This document shows positions 7,400 through 14,424 of a stretch of DNA of 15,835 nt, one piece after another. The stretch is from Bacillota bacterium (GTDB taxonomy: Bacteria; Bacillota; Clostridia; Acetivibrionales; DTU013). Below the pieces are notes generated by a model, which saw nothing but the letters and a program-made list of their open reading frames with translations, did no database searches and was not told where the DNA came from. Both the position numbers and the translations under genes were made by a program. Location of the stretch: positions 1 to 15,835 of the forward strand of contig JAEYRB010000053.1 in the NCBI GenBank assembly GCA_023409735.1, read 5' to 3'. Each line of letters begins with the position of its first letter. Position 1 is the first letter of the stretch.

Positions 7400-7405
7400 G
7401 CTCTA
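7386..7405 (+). promoter_or_regulatory. Hairpin spanning the stop codon between two operon A genes
   Basis: TAGAGCCT and AGGCTCTA form a perfect 8-bp stem with a GTTT tetraloop. It includes the TAG stop of the Tm-1-like gene (7397-7399) and ends just before the AAAGGGA ribosome binding site of the aldolase gene. No T-run follows, so it is not a terminator. It may block an mRNA 3'-end nuclease or be melted by ribosomes to couple translation. Confidence 0.4.
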
Positions 7406-7420
7406 AGAAAGGGATAAACA

Positions 7421-8014
7421 ATGGATATATTGACACAAAATGTCGAAATAGTGGAAAGTCTGCTCTCTGAAGCGCATAAGTTTTATAATTTTCGTTATCA
7501 GATGAGCAATGGCGGAAATCTGAGTGCCCGCGTGCCAGGAACTGATTTGATGATTGTAAAAGGAACTGATGTAGACTTTGCACGCTTAACCCGTGAGACA
7601 CTGGTTGTAACCGACTTTGACGGCAAGGTGAAGGAAGGCACGATCAGACCATCTAAAGAATCGCTGCTCCATGGTGCACTTTATCGCCATTACACTGATC
7701 TCGGTGCCGTGATGCACTGCCATTCACCCTGGGCGACAGCCTGGGCAGCATGCCATGAGGAACTTGAACTTTCCACACATCACTCCAGGCTGAAACTTGG
7801 AGGTTGCTGCCCGGTTTTTGACACGCACAGCTATGTAGTACCGTCCGATTATTTTGAAGAAATCTTCAGAAAACTTGATGGAACTCCTTCCATAAATTCA
7901 TTTTTATTGCGTGGGCATGGCCAGATTACACTTGCAGGGGATATACATGCAGCTGCGCTTCTTGCGGAGCTGGTTGAAGAAACAGCACAGATCAGTCTAC
8001 TTTCACGGCTATAA
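7421..8014 (+). CDS. Class II aldolase/adducin family protein
   Basis: A 197-residue zinc aldolase-type protein of the FucA/AraD fold. The phosphate- or carboxylate-binding loop SNGGNLSAR is at 29-37, the catalytic acid is E80 in RPSKES, and the zinc ligands are H99 and H101 in HCHSP and H166 in RGHGQ. The fourth ligand His seen in some relatives is not obvious. Enzymes of this fold cleave, decarboxylate or epimerise hydroxy-acids and sugar phosphates. Here it would act on a product of the two preceding proteins. ATG 7421 follows AAAGGGA. Last gene of operon A, ending 21 bp before a terminator. Confidence 0.88.
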   Translation: MDILTQNVEIVESLLSEAHKFYNFRYQMSNGGNLSARVPGTDLMIVKGTDVDFARLTRETLVVTDFDGKVKEGTIRPSKESLLHGALYRHYTDLGAVMHCHSPWATAWAACHEELELSTHHSRLKLGGCCPVFDTHSYVVPSDYFEEIFRKLDGTPSINSFLLRGHGQITLAGDIHAAALLAELVEETAQISLLSRL

Positions 8015-8035
8015 CAAAAACTATTAAATTTACTG

Positions 8036-8068
8036 AAAAGAGCCACCATTAAAGTGACTCTTTTTTTT
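8036..8068 (+). terminator. Terminator of operon A
   Basis: AAAAGAG (8036-8042) plus CAC pairs with GTG plus CTCTTTT (8054-8064) with one C-A mismatch. The loop is CATTAAA and the T-run extends to 8068. It closes operon A directly after the aldolase gene. Confidence 0.8.
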
Positions 8069-8191
8069 ATTTGTAACAAAGAAAACCACTTGCTAAGCAA
8101 GTGGAAGAAAAAAGGTTTATGCCGTTGAGCAAAAAACACTCCTATGTTAGGATAAAAGCAGGTCTAGTCAACCGCAAATAGGAGAAGTCTT

Positions 8192-8433
8192 ATGAAAGAC
8201 ACAAGTAGTTTAATGATATTTGATCAGCATGCAAACCTAAAATACAAGTATGGGAACCGAGAATTTTGGTGTAGAGGATATTATGTAGATACAGTAGGAA
8301 AGAACAAAAAGGCGATACAGGAATAAGGAATCAGTTACAAGAAGATTTAGCGTATGAACAGATGAGTATTAAGGAATTGGTAGACCCGTTCACGGGTGAG
8401 CCAGTAAAAAAAGCAATAAATAAACCGCTTTAG
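8192..8433 (+). pseudogene. tnpA: IS200-type transposase tnpA, internal deletion plus frameshift
   Basis: Starts at ATG 8192 behind TAGGAGAA. It reads MKDTSSLMIFDQHANLKYKY, then REFWCRGYYVDTVGKNKKAI and a stop at 8324-8326. A different frame then gives RNQLQEDLAYEQMSIKELVD and PFTGEPVKK to TAG 8431-8433. This is the Y1 transposase of IS200. The usual N-terminal ~70 residues, including the HUH metal-binding motif, are missing: the first codons (normally MKDTNSLAH) join directly to the late SSLMIFD segment. The catalytic Tyr region remains in the rest, but a loss of about 4 nt near 8324 breaks it. The protein cannot be active. Confidence 0.8.
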
Positions 8434-8518
8434 CGGTAGCTTGGAAACCCATGCGGTTGGCGGACTATTCGAAGGGCTTTCAGCCCGGCCAGTAACAGGA
8501 CCTTATAGGGCAAAAACA

Positions 8519-8541
8519 AACCGCCGGCTAAGCCGGCGGTT
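8519..8541 (-). terminator. IS200 right-end hairpin acting as gntR terminator
   Basis: On the minus strand the 10-bp GC-rich hairpin (CCGCCGGC, loop TTA, GCCGGCGG plus flanking A-T pairs) is followed by TTTGTTTTTG. It starts at the gntR stop codon (TAA, 8542-8540). It therefore has the form of an intrinsic terminator for gntR as well as of the IS200 right end. Confidence 0.65.
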
Positions 8542-9205
8542 ATGATTCAATGATTCGCGAATTACGGGATATCGTCTCTACAACATCGCTTAGATGTTCA
8601 TAAATAGACTTTGTAAGCAACTTCCTATCTTTAGTGGCAAGTGCTTTTAGTATCAGATCATGTTCAAATAAGGAGCGCTCTATTGTGGATGGCTGGTTAT
8701 AGTAAATGGACTTGTAAGGGTCACATTTGTTCCAGATTCCCTGCAGGATTTCAGTTATGTAAGAAATATGAGCGGCTCCACAAAGATCACTGTGAAATGA
8801 CCGGTCATATTGCATACACTTCTGTACATTGTCTTTATTTGTCTTAAACAGGTTATTCCAATTTTTCAGCGCTTCAATTTCCGTCTCATTTATCCTGTCA
8901 ATCGCTTTTTGTGTTGCAAAATCCTCCAACACTGCACGAATTTCATAAAGATCCGTGAGGCTCTTTTTTGACAGCTCAAAAACCTCAGCACCATGAAAAG
9001 GCGTAATAACGACCAGGCCTTCGGAATTCAAGCGCTGTAATGCATCACGTACAGGCGTACGGCTTACATTCAACTGTTTAGTAAGATTTTCCTGCACAAT
9101 GCGTTCACCTGGTTTCATCTGGCCGTCGATAATTGCATTCTTGATTAATAGATAAACCCTGTCAGAAACAGTCTTAGAATCAATTGGGGTATTAAAATTA
9201 GTCAT
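8540..9205 (-). CDS. GntR family (FCD/FadR-type) transcriptional regulator
   Basis: The 221-residue DNA-binding regulator has an N-terminal winged helix (about 10-75) with the classic GntR pattern: IIDGQMKPGERIVQENL, then SRTPVRDALQRLNSEGLV. The C-terminal helical FCD domain holds the likely metal-ligand set D134, H138, H182 and H204, where members bind small carboxylates or sugar acids. It reads divergently from operon B and lies next to operon A, and each operon promoter carries the same 19-bp site. It is therefore the probable ligand-responsive repressor of both. ATG 9205 follows AAGAGGT (9218-9212). Its stop codon abuts the IS200 right end, so its last residues may be altered by that insertion. 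Confidence 0.9.
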   Translation of the reverse strand: MTNFNTPIDSKTVSDRVYLLIKNAIIDGQMKPGERIVQENLTKQLNVSRTPVRDALQRLNSEGLVVITPFHGAEVFELSKKSLTDLYEIRAVLEDFATQKAIDRINETEIEALKNWNNLFKTNKDNVQKCMQYDRSFHSDLCGAAHISYITEILQGIWNKCDPYKSIYYNQPSTIERSLFEHDLILKALATKDRKLLTKSIYEHLSDVVETISRNSRIIES

Positions 9206-9249
9206 ATAAATACCTCTTAAAACCCTCTTAATTTTTTTTCATGCTAACA

Positions 9250-9281
9250 TATTGTAAATCTATTGTCAATCTATTGCCAAC
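9250..9281. promoter_or_regulatory. Three 11-bp direct repeats and gntR promoter
   Basis: TATTGTAAATC, TATTGTCAATC and TATTGCCAAC lie head to tail at an 11-bp period, close to one helical turn. On the minus strand the same bases give a plausible gntR promoter: TTGGCA (9280-9275), 18-bp spacer, TACAAT (9256-9251). Each repeat carries an ATTG half like that of the 19-bp site, so this may be an autoregulatory region, though the resemblance is weak. Confidence 0.45.
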
Positions 9282-9355
9282 TTCTGAAATAGAAGTATAC
9301 ACTATCCGTATTTTATCATGTTTTTGTTTATTTTGCACATATTAACATTTATATA

Positions 9356-9384
9356 TTGACAAAATGCTAAGCAAAACTTACAAT
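9356..9384 (+). promoter_or_regulatory. Sigma-A promoter of operon B
   Basis: TTGACA (9356-9361), a 17-bp spacer, TACAAT (9379-9384): a perfect -35 and a 5/6 -10. Transcription should begin near 9391, which rules out the in-frame ATG at 9364 as the start of the next gene. Confidence 0.8.
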
Positions 9385-9392
9385 GAAATTAA

Positions 9393-9411
9393 ATTGTATC
9401 CAATATCCAAT
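9393..9411 (-). promoter_or_regulatory. Putative GntR operator, site B
   Basis: Exact inverted copy of the 19-mer at 5311-5329, 8 bp after the -10 box and covering the expected transcription start. See site A for the symmetry. The second perfect occurrence at an equivalent position of another promoter is the main evidence for a shared operator. Confidence 0.7.
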
Positions 9412-9441
9412 ATGAAAAAAAGAAAAATGAGGAGGTATTCT

Positions 9442-10605
9442 ATGAAAAATCTGTTTAAGAAATCTCTTGCTATGATCATGATCCTCTCACTGGTACTATC
9501 TCTGACTGCATGCGGTGGCTCGGCTTCCCCATCATCAGGCAATAACACTGTATCCAACAACACTGCCGGCAGCACCGATTCCACCAAGGCCTCTACCGAC
9601 GTTCCAAAGGAGAAGGTAACACTGCGTATCGGTTCCGGCCATTCTGAATCGAACCCATGGATTAAAGCACTAGAAGATCATTTCGTAAAAAATGTTTCTG
9701 AACGCGTTTCTAAGGAAACAAAATACGAAATCGAGTGGGTCAAATCCTACGGCGGTTCAGTTATATCACTGGGCAACGAGCTTGAGGGCGTTCAGAGCGG
9801 TCTTGTTGATATTGGATGCATCATTCTTGTATTTGAAGCATCCCGCCTGCCACTGCAGACAATGGTTTACAGCATGCCTTTCTCCTGCTCTGATCCTGAA
9901 ATCGTTGCAAAGGTCAACAAACAGATGATGAGCGAGTTCCCCGAATTTTCATCCGATTATGAAACTAAATACAACCAGAAATTGCTGGGTCTTGGTGTTT
10001 CTGATCAATACGGTTTCTATAGCCGTACTGAAATGACATCACTGGCAGACGTAAAGGGCAAGAAAATAGGCGCTGCAGGTATAAATCTGGCATGGATAGA
10101 AGGTTCCGGTGCTGTCGGTGTACAAACCAGTTTGAATGATACTTATCAGAACCTGCAAACCAACGTATGCGACGCAACAATTCAGCCTACTCATTCCTGC
10201 ATTAACCTGAAGGTTTACGAAGTTGCACCTAATTATCTGGATGCAAACTTTAACGTGGTTCCGTTTAACGCAATTACCGTCAACAGTGACACCTGGAGCA
10301 CTCTACCGGAAGAAGTTCAGAAAATCCTTACAGAAGTCGGCGAATCCTATCTGGATTATGAAAGCAAATATATCAGTACTGTCCATGCAGAAGACCTTAA
10401 GTTTATGCAGGAAAACGGCGTTAAAGTCAATAAACTCGATACAGAAGCACAGAAAGCCTGGGCAAACAGTCTCAGCGACCTCGTTCATAATTTGGTACAG
10501 AATCTGAACAAATCAGGATATGATGGCGTTAAGATTGTTAATCGCTATTATGAACTTCTTAAAGATAACGGTGTTGAGATGATACGCGACTGGGACATCA
10601 GCTGA
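9442..10605 (+). CDS. TRAP transporter solute-binding lipoprotein (DctP family)
   Basis: The 387-residue protein is the extracytoplasmic receptor of a TRAP transporter. It has a lipoprotein signal with lipobox LTAC (Cys24), a Ser/Asn/Thr-rich linker to about residue 48, then the DctP fold. That fold includes the opening RIGSGHSESNPWIKAL strand, the TSLADVKGKKIG hinge motif typical of the family, and an internal SLNDTYQNLQTNVCDATIQP segment in the usual 'EvYtALqtGvvDG' position. The canonical Arg of 'GxR' that salt-bridges carboxylate ligands is not clear in KIGAAGI, so the ligand may be unusual. ATG 9442 has GAGGAGGT (9429-9436); the upstream in-frame ATG at 9364 lies before the expected transcript start. 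First gene of operon B. Confidence 0.88.
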   Translation: MKNLFKKSLAMIMILSLVLSLTACGGSASPSSGNNTVSNNTAGSTDSTKASTDVPKEKVTLRIGSGHSESNPWIKALEDHFVKNVSERVSKETKYEIEWVKSYGGSVISLGNELEGVQSGLVDIGCIILVFEASRLPLQTMVYSMPFSCSDPEIVAKVNKQMMSEFPEFSSDYETKYNQKLLGLGVSDQYGFYSRTEMTSLADVKGKKIGAAGINLAWIEGSGAVGVQTSLNDTYQNLQTNVCDATIQPTHSCINLKVYEVAPNYLDANFNVVPFNAITVNSDTWSTLPEEVQKILTEVGESYLDYESKYISTVHAEDLKFMQENGVKVNKLDTEAQKAWANSLSDLVHNLVQNLNKSGYDGVKIVNRYYELLKDNGVEMIRDWDIS

Positions 10606-10672
10606 TAAGTAAAACAGCCTAAATGGTGATTGCCTTGCCGTCACCCGATTTCATGAGAGAAGGGATGGAAAT

Positions 10673-11242
10673 ATGAAAATCTTCCGAACGATTGACCGTT
10701 TTTACAGTAAACTGCTTACCTATGTTAATTCATTCACTGCGTTTATGGTATTTGTACTAATGCTGCTGATTACTGCTGATGTGGTCAGCCGTACAGCATT
10801 CAACAACCCATTCCAGGGTGTATCCGAAATCGTAAGCAATTGTATTATCATACTATGTTTTCTTGAGATTCCCTACGTACTGATGAGGGGTACTCATGTG
10901 CGTACCACAATGGTTTATGATAAGGTTGGACCCCGGGTCAAAGCTGTGATCGACTTTGTTGCCTGTTTACTAGGTATCGCAGTCTTCGCGCTGATTATCA
11001 AATCCAGCTGGGGTAATTTTATTAAATCTGCGTTAATCAACGATGCTGAAATCGCTGGTTCTGTGCGTATACCGACTACACCAGGCCGGTTTGCAGTAAT
11101 AGTGGGCTCAGTGATGATGATTATTGAGTTTTTGTTTCTGGCTGTAAAAAGTGCAATTAAAATTAAACATCCGGATGCCTTTGCGGATGAAAAACAACAA
11201 AAAGATGAAAGTGCAATTTCGGAAGGGGGCCAGGCGATATGA
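10673..11242 (+). CDS. TRAP transporter small permease (DctQ)
   Basis: The 189-residue membrane protein has four predicted transmembrane segments, at about 17-37, 50-67, 92-112 and 136-158, and a charged C-terminal tail. The family features TADVVSRTAFNNPFQGVSEI in the first loop and RGTHVRTTMVYD in the second are clear. DctQ pairs with the large permease to form the sodium- or proton-driven importer fed by the binding lipoprotein. ATG 10673 follows AGAAGGGATGG. Its stop overlaps the DctM start (ATGA at 11239-11242), so translation is probably coupled. Confidence 0.88.
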   Translation: MKIFRTIDRFYSKLLTYVNSFTAFMVFVLMLLITADVVSRTAFNNPFQGVSEIVSNCIIILCFLEIPYVLMRGTHVRTTMVYDKVGPRVKAVIDFVACLLGIAVFALIIKSSWGNFIKSALINDAEIAGSVRIPTTPGRFAVIVGSVMMIIEFLFLAVKSAIKIKHPDAFADEKQQKDESAISEGGQAI

Positions 11243-12567
11243 CCGCAGGTGCAATTGCTGCAATTACTTTAATTCTTCTGCTGATTTTGATTCTCAGCGG
11301 AGTACATCTAAGCACTTCTCTGATGTTTACCAGCGTGGTGGGCGTCTTTCTGGTCACAGGCAGATTCTCCACGGCAATGAATGTTCTGAGCCAATCAGCA
11401 TGGAGTTCAATTCGCCAATACATGTTTGGTGTTATTCCTCTGTTTGTTCTAATGGGCCTTTTTGCGAACCTGTCGGGCGCAAGCAATGAGCTTTATGATT
11501 CCGCCAGCCTTATCCTGAAAAGGGTCCGCGGGGGAGTAGGAATCGCTACTATTATAGCTAATGCCATTTTCGCCGCAATCACAGGAGTTTCGATTGCATC
11601 TGCAGCAGTTTTCACAAAAATTGCAATGCCGCAAATGGTGCGTCTTAACTACAAGAGAAAAGTTGCTGTCGGCTGTGTTTCAGGCTCTGCTGTATTGGGC
11701 ATGCTTATTCCGCCCAGTCTGTTGATGATAGTTTACGGTTCCCAGGCAGATGTCTCCATCGGCAAACTGTTTTTAGCCGGATTTCTTCCCGGCATAATTC
11801 TTACGGTTGCTTACATAATTGTAATTTTATATACTGCCTGGAGGCATCCGGATTTCATTCCCAAAACGGAGCCGCTCACCGAACATGAAAAGAAAAATTT
11901 TTGGAAAATCGTACTGAAGCCCTGGGCTATTCTGCTTCTTATCGTCATTTCCCTGGGCGGTATCTGGTTCGGTATTTTCACACCTACCGAGGCAGGCGGC
12001 ATCGGTGCATTCGGTGCATTCCTGATTGTTATTCTAAAAGGTAGATTTAACGTCAAAACAATCTGGGAAACATTGCTTTCTGCAGCTTCTACCACCGGCA
12101 GCGTACTGATACTTCTGGTTTCTGCATCTACCTATTCAAAAACCCTGTCGATGGGCGGAGTTATTAACATGGTCAGCGGTTTTGTCAGCAGTCTGAGTGT
12201 TCCTCCGGTTGCTGTTATCCTTGTATTTGTGCTAATCATACTGGCCCTTGGCTGTGTACTGGACTCCACCTCGATTTTGCTGCTCACCATTCCCCTGATG
12301 GTTCCCATTGTTTCCGGTTATGGATATGATCTGGTATGGTTTGGTATAGTAATGATCATTGCTGTAGAATGCGGTTTGATTACTCCTCCGTTCGGCATGA
12401 ATGTCTATACTGTTAAAGCGGCGCTGCACGGCATGCCTGAAGGAAATGGAATTACCATAGAAGAAATTTTCTCCGGTTCCACTCCTTATTTGGTAGCAAT
12501 GATAGTAGTACTGCTGCTGTGTATTTTCATCCCCGGAATTATTACACTGCTTCCCGGTCTCATGTAG
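11239..12567 (+). CDS. TRAP transporter large permease (DctM)
   Basis: The 442-residue polytopic membrane protein has about 12 hydrophobic segments and is of normal family length. Family signatures include FVLMGLFANLSG, AAITGVSIASAAVFTKIAMP, GCVSGSAVLGMLIPPSLLMI, FTPTEAGGIGAFGA and ECGLITPPFGMNVY. It forms the ion-coupled transport channel with DctQ. The GGAAGGGGG upstream serves as its ribosome binding site. An isochorismatase-family gene follows after 44 bp without a terminator, so that gene should be co-transcribed. Confidence 0.92.
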   Translation: MTAGAIAAITLILLLILILSGVHLSTSLMFTSVVGVFLVTGRFSTAMNVLSQSAWSSIRQYMFGVIPLFVLMGLFANLSGASNELYDSASLILKRVRGGVGIATIIANAIFAAITGVSIASAAVFTKIAMPQMVRLNYKRKVAVGCVSGSAVLGMLIPPSLLMIVYGSQADVSIGKLFLAGFLPGIILTVAYIIVILYTAWRHPDFIPKTEPLTEHEKKNFWKIVLKPWAILLLIVISLGGIWFGIFTPTEAGGIGAFGAFLIVILKGRFNVKTIWETLLSAASTTGSVLILLVSASTYSKTLSMGGVINMVSGFVSSLSVPPVAVILVFVLIILALGCVLDSTSILLLTIPLMVPIVSGYGYDLVWFGIVMIIAVECGLITPPFGMNVYTVKAALHGMPEGNGITIEEIFSGSTPYLVAMIVVLLLCIFIPGIITLLPGLM

Positions 12568-12611
12568 CCTCTTAAGCAAATTATACTAAAATATGAAGGG
12601 AGTTAAATCTT

Positions 12612-13247
12612 ATGAAAATTCCAAGTGAAAAAACTGCTATTGTCCTTATCGAGCCACAGAATGACTTTCTGTCCGAAGGTGGCACAATGTACGCCCACAT
12701 TAAAGAACAGCTTGCTGAACGCAATGTTATCGCAAATCTGCAGAATCTACTGAAAAATGCCCGCGGCAAGGTTGGAAAAATATTTTATGTGCCTTTCCAC
12801 TCTTTTGAGCCCGGCTTTCCCGAACTGAAAAAAGGCGGCCCCGGTATGGAAGGACTCCGCGGCATCGAGTGCGATATGGTTGCTGACTGGGGTATAGGAG
12901 CATGGCTTCGCGGCACACCCGGTCCTGAAATCATTCCGCAGCTGACACCTGAAAAAGGTGATATCGTTGTAGAGGGTAAGAAAACTCTGGATGCGTTCCA
13001 TTCCACTGCACTGGATTATCTGCTCCGTGCAAACGAAATTGAGTACGTTGCATTCGTTGGTTTCCATACTGACTGGTGTGTTGAGTCCAGCGCACGTTCA
13101 GCCTATGACAAAGGCTACCGTGTCATCGTAATCGGTGACTGTACTGCAACCGATACCCAGGAAGAACAGGACTTCTGCGAAAAATGGATCTTCCCAAAGA
13201 TCGGCAAGGTTATGGATCACAAGGAATTTCTGGCTTCTCTTGAGTAA
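12612..13247 (+). CDS. Isochorismatase-family cysteine hydrolase
   Basis: A 211-residue alpha/beta hydrolase of the isochorismatase/nicotinamidase superfamily. The catalytic set is visible: D18 in EPQNDFL, K123 or K124 in VVEGKKTLDAF, and C156 in HTDWCVESSAR. The downstream segment DKGYRVIVIGDCTAT is also typical. The nucleophile is reached after a WC pair rather than the common V-C pair. Members with the Cys nucleophile hydrolyse C-N bonds in amides, ureido acids or nicotinamide, so an amide-type intermediate is likely. ATG 12612 follows AAGGGAG (12596-12602). Last gene of operon B, ended by the terminator at 13285-13333. Confidence 0.87.
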   Translation: MKIPSEKTAIVLIEPQNDFLSEGGTMYAHIKEQLAERNVIANLQNLLKNARGKVGKIFYVPFHSFEPGFPELKKGGPGMEGLRGIECDMVADWGIGAWLRGTPGPEIIPQLTPEKGDIVVEGKKTLDAFHSTALDYLLRANEIEYVAFVGFHTDWCVESSARSAYDKGYRVIVIGDCTATDTQEEQDFCEKWIFPKIGKVMDHKEFLASLE

Positions 13248-13284
13248 TTGGATACCGGCATACGCCGGCTCTGAATAAATAGTG

Positions 13285-13333
13285 AACTTCACCCCCGAAA
13301 GTCAGATAAAAGCTGACATTTGGGGGTGAAGTT
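13285..13333 (+). terminator. Long terminator of operon B
   Basis: AACTTCACCCCC (13285-13296) pairs perfectly with GGGGGTGAAGTT (13322-13333). An inner stem GTCAG/CTGAC is nested in it and a T-rich tail follows. A smaller CCGGC/GCCGG hairpin without a T-run (13255-13268) lies just before. Together they close the TRAP-isochorismatase operon. Confidence 0.85.
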
Positions 13334-13709
13334 TTGTAATTAAATAAAAGATTACGCTGTAGTACCCCACAAGCTCATCGGTTAAATATCTACAATATCT
13401 TCCAGAACATTACGCAAACTTATCGGAGTTACTGAATTTCTTACAAGCAGGTTCAGCACTTCTTTCGTTCTGACGAGTTATTTAGAAGAACAAATTATGT
13501 TAACAAGTAGTTGGTTCTTATTAATTTCTTAAATCCTACATAAAGACTAGTCATGGTTTTATTTGAGGTCAAAGTTTTTTTTATACAATTCAACGAATCT
13601 TTAATTTAAACTCTCACAAAATACTTTAAAAATATGATTATTCACTACTCCGACCACAACTGAAAAACGAGTTTCCGGAAAGGGAGAACTCACGGAAGCT
13701 TAGCCAAAG
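13334..13709. other. AT-rich intergenic region, one possible gene scrap
   Basis: No intact gene. On the minus strand, 13466-13382 reads TKEVLNLLVRNSVTPISLRN followed by VLEDIVDI and a stop. It looks protein-coding and faintly recalls a helical segment of FlhA-type proteins, but it is too short to assign. The rest is AT-rich with no clear terminator for the minus-strand TetR gene that ends at 13710. Confidence 0.35.
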
Positions 13710-14297
13710 CTATTGTCGGAATTCTTTATCGAAGTTTTCGAAGCAGCTGGTGTCAGGAAGTGTTTGGTAACTAAGCTGAATGATTCGCTCCATGGAAACA
13801 CCACTTGGATTGAAAAACCATTTCCGGTACATAGAAAGCAAACCTGAAAGGTAGGATTCAGCGAGCAGATCAACCTCTGCCGAGGTGTAACGTTCTGTGT
13901 GGAAAAAGTATTTCATCCAAATCGGTTTCAGGTTCTCGATCACCTTATGCATGAATTCTGAGTCACCATGAGGGCCGAATAGGACGGTGGTGTATTGACT
14001 GAAACGGGCAAAAATTCCTAGGATTGCTTGAAATGCTTCTGATGCATTCAGGTTGCCGACTTGTTCCATAAGGTTAACGACAAATTCATCCACCTCACCC
14101 AAAAGCTCGTTTTCAAATTTGTGCAGCACATCATATACATCCTTGTAATACTGATAAAAGGTACTGCGATTATATCCAGCCAAATTGCAGATGTCTTTGA
14201 CTGTTATTTTGTTAATACTTTGTTTGGTGTATAGTATCCAGAAGGCGTCCTGGAAATTTTTTCGCGTTATTCCGGTTTGCTCAGGGTTTTTCTTCAT
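13710..14297 (-). CDS. TetR/AcrR family transcriptional regulator
   Basis: Predicted 195-residue regulator. The N-terminal helix-turn-helix spans about 12-55 (NKITVKDICNLAGYNRSTFYQYYKDVYDVL), the standard TetR DNA-binding motif, and a divergent all-helical ligand/dimer domain follows. The frame stays open upstream to 14408, but that part runs through tandem operators and the promoter. ATG 14297 is taken as the start because the encoded MKKNPEQTGITRKN leads directly into the first helix; an AGGAG lies about 12 nt upstream, a rather long spacing. Divergent from the ABC transporter genes, it is probably their regulator and its own. Confidence 0.85.
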   Translation of the reverse strand: MKKNPEQTGITRKNFQDAFWILYTKQSINKITVKDICNLAGYNRSTFYQYYKDVYDVLHKFENELLGEVDEFVVNLMEQVGNLNASEAFQAILGIFARFSQYTTVLFGPHGDSEFMHKVIENLKPIWMKYFFHTERYTSAEVDLLAESYLSGLLSMYRKWFFNPSGVSMERIIQLSYQTLPDTSCFENFDKEFRQ

Positions 14298-14325
14298 AAT
14301 GATGCTCTGCTCCTGTTTTCTAAAT

Positions 14326-14354
14326 AGTTTAGCATAAGTAATATGACAAAACAA
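14326..14354 (-). promoter_or_regulatory. Promoter of the TetR gene
   Basis: On the minus strand TTGTTT (14354-14349), 17-bp spacer, TAAACT (14331-14326). Its -35 lies 3 bp from the nearer operator, so operator binding would block polymerase. Confidence 0.5.
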
Positions 14355-14405
14355 CATGGTGTTGGACAAACACCCCGACACATGGTGTTGGACAAACACC
14401 CGACA
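14355..14405. promoter_or_regulatory. Tandem 26/25-bp repeats, putative TetR operators
   Basis: Two head-to-tail copies (14355-14380 and 14381-14405) differ by one C. Each contains the inverted repeat GGTGTT-N5-AACACC (14358-14374 and 14384-14400), 26 bp apart centre to centre. They lie between tetR and the ABC promoter, next to the tetR -35 and about 25 bp upstream of the ABC -35. That position favours autorepression, with a longer-range effect on the ABC genes. Confidence 0.7.
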
Positions 14406-14424
14406 CATACATGTGCATTGTTGG

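Larger units (their letters stand above)
8086..8541 (+). mobile_element. Internally deleted IS200-type element
   Basis: A defective IS200/IS605-superfamily insertion sequence of about 455 bp, where an intact IS200 is about 700 bp. It has a left subterminal hairpin, CCACTTGC-TAA-GCAAGTGG (8086-8104), and a right one, CCGCCGGC-TAA-GCCGGCGG (8521-8539), both with a TAA loop. It contains a truncated, frameshifted tnpA. Minor hairpins ACCGCT/AGCGGT (8424-8437) and GGGCT/AGCCC (about 8475-8487) lie in the right end. The element sits between the operon A terminator and gntR, with its right end touching the gntR stop codon. It could be mobilised only by a transposase made elsewhere. Confidence 0.75.

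Noticed and set aside
9364..9441. Upstream in-frame extension of the TRAP binding protein from ATG 9364
   Set aside because: It lies inside the promoter, before the expected transcript start, and would bury the lipoprotein signal peptide.
13382..13466. Possible FlhA-like helical segment on the minus strand
   Set aside because: Under 30 residues with only a loose pattern match; no flagellar or secretion genes nearby.
14298..14408. N-terminal extension of the TetR protein
   Set aside because: It is encoded by the tandem operators and the promoter; the protein family starts close to the helix-turn-helix.
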